Positions 58,360-64,000 of a stretch of DNA of 64,000 bases are shown piece by piece. Position numbers and translations under genes: made by a program. The stretch is from Rufibacter latericius. GTDB taxonomy: Bacteria; Bacteroidota; Bacteroidia; Cytophagales; Hymenobacteraceae. Numbering within the stretch: the first letter of the stretch is position 1; each line of letters opens with the position of its first letter. The notes under the pieces are model-generated. The model was not told where the DNA came from and searched no databases. It worked only from the letters and a program-made list of their open reading frames with translations. The stretch covers positions 248,001 through 312,000 of the forward strand of contig NZ_RJJD01000001.1 in assembly GCF_003721515.1 (NCBI RefSeq). The letters are read 5' to 3'.

Positions 58360-60303
58360 TTATTGTTGCTCGGCGTTTTTGATCACGTTGAACTCGGTAC
58401 GACGGTTCAACTGCATGTTCTCAGGAGAATCGTTTGCTGCAGCCGGACGACGCTCACCGTAAGAAACAGTGATCATACGGTTGCTAGGGATTCCCTGCTG
58501 AATCAGGTAGTTGTAAGCAGCCATGGCACGGTTCTCACCAAGGGTTACGTTGTACTCATCTGAGGCACGGGAATCGGTGTGGCCGTCAATGGAGATACGC
58601 AGGGTTGGGTTGGCTTTCAACACACGAACAATGTTATCCAACTCAGAGATAGACTCAGGACGCAGGTTGTATTTATCGGTGTCATAGTAGATGCGTTTGA
58701 AGGCATAAGCACCGGTTCCAATTCCGGTAGTGTCTTCGAAAGCGATGTAGAAATCTTTTTCAAACACAGTGGTATCGCTCAAAGACATAGGCACCTCATA
58801 TTGCTCAGTGGCGATGGTTCTGCCGTCTTTAGACAAGGTCACTTGGTACGGACGGGCCGAAAGCACGGTCACCTGGTAGGTACCAGAATCTGGCTTGGTT
58901 ACGTCGCGGGCTTCCAGCGGAGTGTTGTTGGCTGCTTTACCGGAGAACACCAATTCTACCCCTGGGATGATGGTTGAGTCACGCAGGCTGTACACGTGGC
59001 CACGTACGCCAGCGTTCCGGATGTAGTTGATAGTATAGATGTCTTTCTCGCCGTAGCCGCCCATGCGGTAAGAAGAAAGGTAAGCGTAAGAACCATCTGG
59101 GCTCAAGCGGTAGTAAGTATCATCATCTGGCGTGTTCACTGGATATCCCATGTTGGCTGGTCTGCTCCAACGACGGGCCACGGTGTCAAACTTCATGGTG
59201 AAGATATCATAACCACCCATGGTAGAGTGCCCGCGTGAGCTGAAATACATGGTCAGACCATCTGGCGTGAAGTATGGGCTGTCTTCATCGTAAGGAGTGT
59301 TTACGCCGTTACCGAAGTTCTTAGGCTCGCCCCACTCGCCGTTTGGCTGGCGCTTAGAATAGTAGATATCCAGGTCACCGTTCTGTGAGAACTGGCTGGT
59401 GGAGAAGTAAAGGGTAGTACCGTCTCTAGAAATGAAGGCGTCAGATTCAAAACCTTTGGAGTTGATGTTTCTGCCTAACTTTTGCGGCTGACCCCAATCA
59501 CCACCATCTCGGCTGGTCATGAAGATATCACCACCTTCGTCCTGACGGTACATCAACAGTTTGGTGTCATTGTCAAATAACTGGATAGAGGCATCGTGAC
59601 CGGTACCGTTCAAACGGCCGCTCAAAGACTTAGGAGTTTCCCACTGATCTTGTCCTAAACGACGGGTTTCAAAGATATCCTCGAAATACTCACCGTCTTC
59701 TGCTTCCTTACCACCGGTTACGCTGGCACTGCGGGAAGTAAACAACAGGTAGTTGTCATCTGAGGAGATCACCGGGCTGTGCTCAGAGTAAGGCGTGTTC
59801 ACGGTTGGCCCCAGGTTCTTCACGAATACATCCTTAGGGTTGGCCACTTCTTTCTTGGCGTTACGGGCGTGCTGCAACAAAAGAGCCGCTTGCTCTTTTC
59901 CATCATCATCACGCTTGCCTAGGGTAGCTTGGTAAGCCTGGGCGTTTTTGATGGCGTTGTCAAACTCATAGTTCACCAGGTCCACTCTACCTAACCAGTA
60001 AAGGACATCCTCCCCTACCTTCGGCTTCATTCTGTAGGCCTTATAGATATAGTCGCTCGCTTTTTCCTTGTCGAACGCAATGTAGCTGATACCTGCGCGG
60101 TACATGGCCTTTGCATTATTTGGATCACGCTCTAGCGCCCGCTCATAGAAAGGTAATGCCGCCCGAAAATTCGCCTGATTGAAAAATTTGTCTCCGCTTC
60201 GGATAAGCTTACGGGTACTCTGGGCCATGGCCGTGGAAGCCATGATAAACAGTGTTAGAAAAAGTAAAGATGTTCTAAACAACCGCTTGTCTAAGTGATT
60301 CAT
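58360..60303 (-). CDS. Second PorE-like outer-membrane protein: TPR, PD40, regulatory-like and OmpA domains
   Basis: Encodes 647 aa. Signal peptide RTSLLFLTLFIMASTAMAQ; TPR-like helices (about 35-150: NQANFRAALPFYERALERDP, KAMYRAGISYIAFDKEK); a PD40 propeller (about 165-430, with DIFETRRLG, LDIYYSKRQPN and GGYDIFTMKF); a CarboxypepD_reg-like sandwich (about 435-520); and OmpA_C (about 540-645) with SIDGHTDSRASDEYN and NRRTEFNVI. Architecture equals that of the gene at 13180 and of PorE. It may anchor type IX secretion components or other envelope machinery to peptidoglycan. It is monocistronic with a long AT-rich upstream region. Confidence 0.9.
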   Translation of the reverse strand: MNHLDKRLFRTSLLFLTLFIMASTAMAQSTRKLIRSGDKFFNQANFRAALPFYERALERDPNNAKAMYRAGISYIAFDKEKASDYIYKAYRMKPKVGEDVLYWLGRVDLVNYEFDNAIKNAQAYQATLGKRDDDGKEQAALLLQHARNAKKEVANPKDVFVKNLGPTVNTPYSEHSPVISSDDNYLLFTSRSASVTGGKEAEDGEYFEDIFETRRLGQDQWETPKSLSGRLNGTGHDASIQLFDNDTKLLMYRQDEGGDIFMTSRDGGDWGQPQKLGRNINSKGFESDAFISRDGTTLYFSTSQFSQNGDLDIYYSKRQPNGEWGEPKNFGNGVNTPYDEDSPYFTPDGLTMYFSSRGHSTMGGYDIFTMKFDTVARRWSRPANMGYPVNTPDDDTYYRLSPDGSYAYLSSYRMGGYGEKDIYTINYIRNAGVRGHVYSLRDSTIIPGVELVFSGKAANNTPLEARDVTKPDSGTYQVTVLSARPYQVTLSKDGRTIATEQYEVPMSLSDTTVFEKDFYIAFEDTTGIGTGAYAFKRIYYDTDKYNLRPESISELDNIVRVLKANPTLRISIDGHTDSRASDEYNVTLGENRAMAAYNYLIQQGIPSNRMITVSYGERRPAAANDSPENMQLNRRTEFNVIKNAEQQ

Positions 60304-60683
60304 AGTGTAAAGGTTTAGGTATAGTAGCTACTTATTAGGCGCAAAAACAAAATAAAGAATGGCAATCGGGCATCAATTCAGCGTCTCTTTTTAATTGTTG
60401 AAAATAGAAGAGAACCACAATAATATCTAAAATTTCAAGATAATAAATCGCTATTTCTAAATTATTTCATTGCTATTATTAGCAAAGTGCCGCAATATAT
60501 AAAAAGTATCTTATCCGATAATCATATTGCTTGCGCTATTCCGCCCTACGATACTCTTATTTGTGTTAAATGGTTACCAGATATAAAAGAAATATATGTC
60601 TGATTCAGCCAATTTAGAGATTTTTAAGCGGTTAGCGGTTTATTTGGTACCTTTGTGTTTATCAATAAACGTACAAAGTAATT
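60304..60683. other. AT-rich divergent promoter region
   Basis: This 380-bp spacer is the most AT-rich part of the window, with many A/T runs between 60400 and 60530 and no family palindrome. It must carry the promoters of the PorE-like gene (minus) and engB (plus). The engB -7 element is at 60648. No gene seen. Confidence 0.6.
60648..60655 (+). promoter_or_regulatory. Putative -7 element of the engB operon
   Basis: TACCTTTG, an exact match, 29 bp before the ATG at 60684. Confidence 0.6.
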
Positions 60684-61298
60684 ATGGTCATTAAAGATGC
60701 GAAGTTCATTACCAGCAACACCCGTGCTGACTTATGTCCGCAGACAGACCTGCCGGAATATGCGTTTATTGGGCGTTCAAATGTGGGCAAGTCATCGCTC
60801 ATCAATATGCTGACTAATCGGCTTAAATTAGCCAAAACTTCCTCCTTTCCAGGTAAAACTCAGCTAATCAACCACTTCCTTATCAATGAAAATTGGTATC
60901 TGGTAGATTTACCGGGGTACGGCTGGGCCAAGGTCAGCAAGGAGTCTCGGGAAGCGTGGCGTAAGATGATTCTCTATTACCTGAAAAACCGCCAGAACCT
61001 GGCCTGCGTGTTCGTGCTGATAGACTCCCGCCTGCCCCCGCAGAAGCCTGACCTGGATTTCATGGAGTTGCTGGGAACCATGGGGGTGCCTTTTGTGATT
61101 ATCTTCACGAAAACAGACAAACAGTCTGGCACGAAAACTGATATGAACATAGCGCTTTACATGAAGACGCTGAAGGAAACCTGGGAAGAGTTGCCTATGT
61201 ACATGAAGAGCTCTTCAACCTCCAAGGAGGGGCGCGAGGAGATTCTCCAGTTCATCAGCGACGTAAACCAGCGGTACCAGGAAGAGCGTCAGGGATAG
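60684..61298 (+). CDS. engB: Ribosome biogenesis GTP-binding protein YihA/YsxC
   Basis: Encodes 204 aa, an Era-like GTPase needed for late 50S subunit assembly. All G motifs are visible: G1 GRSNVGKSS at 30-38, G2 region SSFPGKTQL, G3 DLPGYGWA, G4 TKTDK, G5 SSSTSKEG. Length is standard. First gene of a probable engB-TonB-like-DUF5606 operon with gaps of 30 and 25 bp. Confidence 0.97.
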   Translation: MVIKDAKFITSNTRADLCPQTDLPEYAFIGRSNVGKSSLINMLTNRLKLAKTSSFPGKTQLINHFLINENWYLVDLPGYGWAKVSKESREAWRKMILYYLKNRQNLACVFVLIDSRLPPQKPDLDFMELLGTMGVPFVIIFTKTDKQSGTKTDMNIALYMKTLKETWEELPMYMKSSSTSKEGREEILQFISDVNQRYQEERQG

Positions 61299-61328
61299 GG
61301 CGTTTGTTTAAAGCTTAATTTTTCAAAA

Positions 61329-61706
61329 ATGAAGGTAAAACACATTTTAGCAGCGGCGCTTATTGCCCTGTTCACCTCTGGCGCGTTTGCCCAGACCACA
61401 AAGCCAACCGCCACCCAGACCGGTAAATTACCCGTGGCAGAACATTATGCAGGCGGCCAGGACTCTTTGGTTGCCCAGTTGCAGCGCAGCCTCCAGTACC
61501 CTGCCCTGGCCAAGCGTAACCGCATGCAGGGCCAGTGCATCATTGGCTTCACCCTGCAGGAAGACGGTTCTATCACCAATGCCAAAATCCTGAAGGAAAT
61601 AGGCGGCGGTACCGGCCAGGAAGCCTTAAGAGCCGTAAAACTACTCAAATTCAAAGCCCCGGGATACAGCCAGCAATACAGCGTTCCCGTAAGCTTTAAA
61701 CTATAA
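61329..61706 (+). CDS. TonB C-terminal-like periplasmic protein
   Basis: Encodes 125 aa. A signal peptide (HILAAALIALFTSGAFAQ) replaces the membrane anchor of true TonB. Residues about 45-125 resemble a TonB_C domain: LQRSLQYPALAKRNRMQGQC, IIGFTLQEDGSITNAKIL, EALRAVKLLKF and QYSVPVSFKL. It lacks the proline-rich linker, so it is probably not a full energy transducer but a soluble TonB_C-type protein of the kind common in this phylum. Co-transcribed with engB. Confidence 0.85.
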   Translation: MKVKHILAAALIALFTSGAFAQTTKPTATQTGKLPVAEHYAGGQDSLVAQLQRSLQYPALAKRNRMQGQCIIGFTLQEDGSITNAKILKEIGGGTGQEALRAVKLLKFKAPGYSQQYSVPVSFKL

Positions 61707-61731
61707 TCATCCAACATAACCAAACACATCT

Positions 61732-62190
61732 ATGCCATTTGACCTGAAAGAGATCGCCTCTATTTCTGGTATGCCAGGCCTTTACAGAATTGTAGCGCCT
61801 ACCCGCAATGGAATCATTGTAGAAAGCCTTTCTGAAAAACCAGCACGCAGTGTTGCCCAGGCCCGCAACCGGGTATCCATTCTGCAGGAAATCTCTATGT
61901 ACACCAATGACGAGGAACACACGGTTCCGTTGGCCGAGATTTTTGACAGAATCAGAAAACAATACGGATCTGATATTCCGGTAAACGGCAAATCCAGCAC
62001 GCAGGAGTTGGCTTCCTTCCTGGAGTCAGTGCTTCCAGACTATGACCAGGAGCGGGTGTATGCCTCAGACATGAAGAAACTGGCTCAATGGTATCTGATT
62101 GTAAACCAGTTCGTGCCTTACTCTGAGGCCGCTGATGAGACAGCTTCCGCCGAAGGAACCACCGAGGAAACATCTGCCACGGCCGAGTAA
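61732..62190 (+). CDS. DUF5606 family protein
   Basis: Encodes 152 aa, soluble, with no signal peptide. Matches what I recall of DUF5606, a family found across Bacteroidota: FDLKEIASISGMPGLYRIV at the start, SLSEKPARSVAQARNRVSIL, EISMYTNDEEHTVPLAEIF and DMKKLAQWYLIVNQF. The acidic C-terminal tail (SEAADETASAEGTTEETSATAE is its extent) is low-complexity. Function unknown; the N-terminal half may be an SH3-like barrel. Last gene of the engB operon, ended by the hairpin at 62208. Confidence 0.87.
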   Translation: MPFDLKEIASISGMPGLYRIVAPTRNGIIVESLSEKPARSVAQARNRVSILQEISMYTNDEEHTVPLAEIFDRIRKQYGSDIPVNGKSSTQELASFLESVLPDYDQERVYASDMKKLAQWYLIVNQFVPYSEAADETASAEGTTEETSATAE

Positions 62191-62207
62191 TCTCTTCTGA
62201 TATTGAG

Positions 62208-62265
62208 ATAGCCTTACACACCGCGGCCCCTGCCATTAGACAGGGGCCGCGGTGTGTAAGGCTAT
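62208..62265. terminator. Very strong bidirectional terminator
   Basis: A perfect 25-bp stem (ATAGCCTTACACACC and GCGGCCCCTG at left with its complement at right), loop CCATTAGA, followed by TTTTTT. It separates convergent DUF5606 and fbp. Confidence 0.93.
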
Positions 62266-62279
62266 TTTTTGATACTTTT

Positions 62280-63314
62280 TTAATTCACCAGCATGGAGGA
62301 CCTCACCGGTCTTTCTCTGGCTACCAGCAGGTTCTCTACCTCATCTACCATCTCTTTAGACCCGATGTAGAAAGTGCAACGCTGGTGTAGTTCTGAAGGC
62401 TGCAGTTCCAGGATGCGGTGACGACCGTCTGAGGCTTTTCCGCCGGCCTGTTCCACAATAAAGGCCAAGGCATTGCACTCGTACAACAATCTCAGTTTTC
62501 CGCCCGGTGATTTCAGGGTGTTCGGGTACATGTAAATACCGCCTTTGAGCAGGTTGCGGTGGAAATCTGCCACCAGGGAGCCAATATAACGGGCGGCATA
62601 ATTTCGTACGCGGCAAAGCTCCACGTAATGCTTGATGCTCTCCGGGAAATGGTTGAACCCGCCCTCGTTCACCGAGTAAATATTGCCGTTCTTCGGAGTG
62701 GTAATGTTGGGGTGCGACAAAAAGAACTCGCCCAGTGAAGTCTCATAGGTGAACCCGTTTACGCCGCAACCGGTGGTATACACCAGCATGGTGCTGGAGC
62801 CATAGATCACGTAGCCGGCGGCCACCTGTTCGGTTCCCTTCTGGTAAAAATCATCTATGGTGGCTTCGGAGCCCACTTCAGAAATACGGCGGTAAATGGA
62901 GAAGATCGTCCCGATGGAGACGTTCACGTCAATGTTGGAGGAACCATCCAGAGGATCTATGGCAACGATGTATTTCCCTTTGTTATTTCCCGTATGGATC
63001 ACTTCCTCTTCTTCCTCAGAAATGATGGCACACACCTCACCGCCGTTGCGTAAGGCCCGTATGAACCGGATATTAGCCACCACATCCAGCTTTTGCTGGT
63101 CTTCTCCCTGCACATTCTGTCGGCCGTAGGCTCCACCAATGTCTGTAAGACCTGCATGGTTAATGGCGCGGTTTACTATTTTTGCCGCCAGGGCTATGTC
63201 GCGGAGCAACTGAGACAATTCGCCGGTGGCATAGGGGAAGTCTTCCTGCTTGCGCATGATGAACCGGTCAAGCGTGGTACCCACTGGCAGGGCCAGGTTT
63301 TCTTTCAGTGTCAT
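62280..63314 (-). CDS. fbp: Fructose-1,6-bisphosphatase class I
   Basis: Encodes 344 aa. Hydrolyses fructose 1,6-bisphosphate to fructose 6-phosphate in gluconeogenesis. Metal and phosphate motifs visible: [34 protein letters not shown] (in part) and [19 protein letters not shown] near the C-terminus, with [22 protein letters not shown]. Length is standard for the class. Divergent from the aspartate kinase gene with a -7 element at 63371. Confidence 0.97.
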   Translation of the reverse strand: MTLKENLALPVGTTLDRFIMRKQEDFPYATGELSQLLRDIALAAKIVNRAINHAGLTDIGGAYGRQNVQGEDQQKLDVVANIRFIRALRNGGEVCAIISEEEEEVIHTGNNKGKYIVAIDPLDGSSNIDVNVSIGTIFSIYRRISEVGSEATIDDFYQKGTEQVAAGYVIYGSSTMLVYTTGCGVNGFTYETSLGEFFLSHPNITTPKNGNIYSVNEGGFNHFPESIKHYVELCRVRNYAARYIGSLVADFHRNLLKGGIYMYPNTLKSPGGKLRLLYECNALAFIVEQAGGKASDGRHRILELQPSELHQRCTFYIGSKEMVDEVENLLVARERPVRSSMLVN

Positions 63315-63370
63315 AGGATTAAGGTAGATAGGTGAACGGATAGATTGCTGATAACTCAGGTATATAATTG

Positions 63371-63378
63371 CAAAAATA
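63371..63378 (-). promoter_or_regulatory. Putative -7 element of fbp
   Basis: Reads TATTTTTG on the minus strand, an exact TAnnTTTG match, 57 bp before the fbp ATG. Confidence 0.5.
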
Positions 63379-63438
63379 TCAATTAAACCAATACGAAACT
63401 GGTATAACTTAACAGTTTTGTAAAATAAGCAAATTTAA

Positions 63439-64000
63439 ATGATAGTTTACAAATTCGGGGGAGCTTCTGTCAAAAATGCGGCGGCATTCAAGAACGTACT
63501 TTCCATTCTTTCCATGCTTCCGAGCCCGGAGAAAACGCTGGTAGTGGTATCGGCGATGGGCAAAACCACCAATGCTTTGGAGCAGGTGTACATCTTGGCA
63601 TTCCAAGGGCAGGACTACACCCAGACCCTGCAGGAAATGCGCCAATACCACCTTGAGATTGTGCAGGAGCTGTTTCAGGATTCAAAGCACCCGGTGTACG
63701 CAGCCCTTCAGGATCACTTCATTTTTCTGGAAAACACCCTTGAAACGGTTCAGCCCACTGAATTTGACCGCCAGTACGACCAGATCATCAGCGTAGGCGA
63801 ATTACTCTCCAGCCTAATCCTTCATCATTACCTGTGCAGCCAGGGCTTCCAGAACCAATGGCTCGACTGCCGTGAGTACCTCCGCACAGATGACACTTGG
63901 CGCGAAAGCCGACTGGACTGGGACTACACCGAACAGAAAATCCAGCAGCACCTGCCAGCCATTCTGGAAAAGGAACCCATCATCACCCAAGGGTTTATCG
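63439..64000 (+). CDS. Aspartate kinase, N-terminal part (3' truncated by the window)
   Basis: From ATG 63439 the frame stays open to the window end, encoding the first 187 residues. The N-terminus carries the kinase signature VYKFGGASVKNA, followed by LVVVSAMGKTTNALE and VGELLSSLILHHYL, typical of amino acid kinase-fold aspartokinases. It phosphorylates aspartate, the first step to lysine, threonine and methionine. The regulatory ACT domains, or a fused homoserine dehydrogenase, would lie beyond the window, so lysC versus thrA type cannot be decided. Confidence 0.9.
   Translation, partial: MIVYKFGGASVKNAAAFKNVLSILSMLPSPEKTLVVVSAMGKTTNALEQVYILAFQGQDYTQTLQEMRQYHLEIVQELFQDSKHPVYAALQDHFIFLENTLETVQPTEFDRQYDQIISVGELLSSLILHHYLCSQGFQNQWLDCREYLRTDDTWRESRLDWDYTEQKIQQHLPAILEKEPIITQGFI

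Overview
The window looks like a chromosomal segment of a Bacteroidota bacterium, most likely Cytophagales/Hymenobacteraceae (Rufibacter, Nibribacter or Pontibacter-like; genus is a guess). The evidence is the protein families (type IX secretion proteins PorQ and PorT, PorE-like OmpA/PD40 proteins, DUF5606, split methylmalonyl-CoA mutase), promoters of the Bacteroidota TAnnTTTG type, almost no Shine-Dalgarno sequences ahead of start codons, and moderate GC content. I see no rRNA, tRNA, CRISPR array, prophage or intact transposase. The content is mostly housekeeping genes in short operons, separated by intergenic regions unusually rich in palindromes and dispersed repeats.

Layout. 0-3 kb: the end of a cobalamin adenosyltransferase, ilvE, and prfB with a programmed +1 frameshift. 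3-7.5 kb: envelope proteins, an S1/P1 nuclease and an SDR. 7.7-13 kb (minus): hslU, porQ, lon. 13-17 kb: a PorE-like OmpA protein and a lipoprotein. 17-20 kb (minus): dxr-rseP-DUF6702. 20-26 kb: S41 protease, GH3-like protein, OsmC, a membrane protein, a peroxiredoxin, then a repeat-rich 0.95 kb spacer. 26-30 kb (minus): rrf2-dnaA and a 5'-nucleotidase divided between two genes. 30-33 kb: a small unknown gene, ctlX and a DUF72 gene. 33-45 kb: mutA, a SnoaL-like gene, mutB, a large zinc metalloprotease and meaB. 45-52 kb: xerD, aroQ, a class V aminotransferase, marC-like, a histidine kinase and rnhA. 52-58 kb: trmN6, saccharopine dehydrogenase-like, cdd, an esterase, VOC, SDR, porT and ubiE. 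58-64 kb: a second PorE-like protein, engB, a TonB-like protein, DUF5606, fbp and the start of an aspartate kinase.

Functional links. The adenosyltransferase, MutA, MutB and MeaB together supply an adenosylcobalamin-dependent methylmalonyl-CoA mutase with its cofactor enzyme and chaperone. PorQ, PorT and two PorE-like proteins point to type IX secretion. HslU, Lon, RseP and two secreted or periplasmic proteases cover protein quality control.

The most striking signal is not a gene. About 25 copies of a 36-46 bp palindrome, with core GTTTTC-nnn-AAAAC and arms resembling GTTTTAGGGCT and AGCCCTAAAAC, occupy most spacers longer than about 80 bp. They are usually present once per spacer and read with the same polarity on the + strand whatever the direction of the flanking genes. 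At least four other dispersed repeat families share the same spacers.
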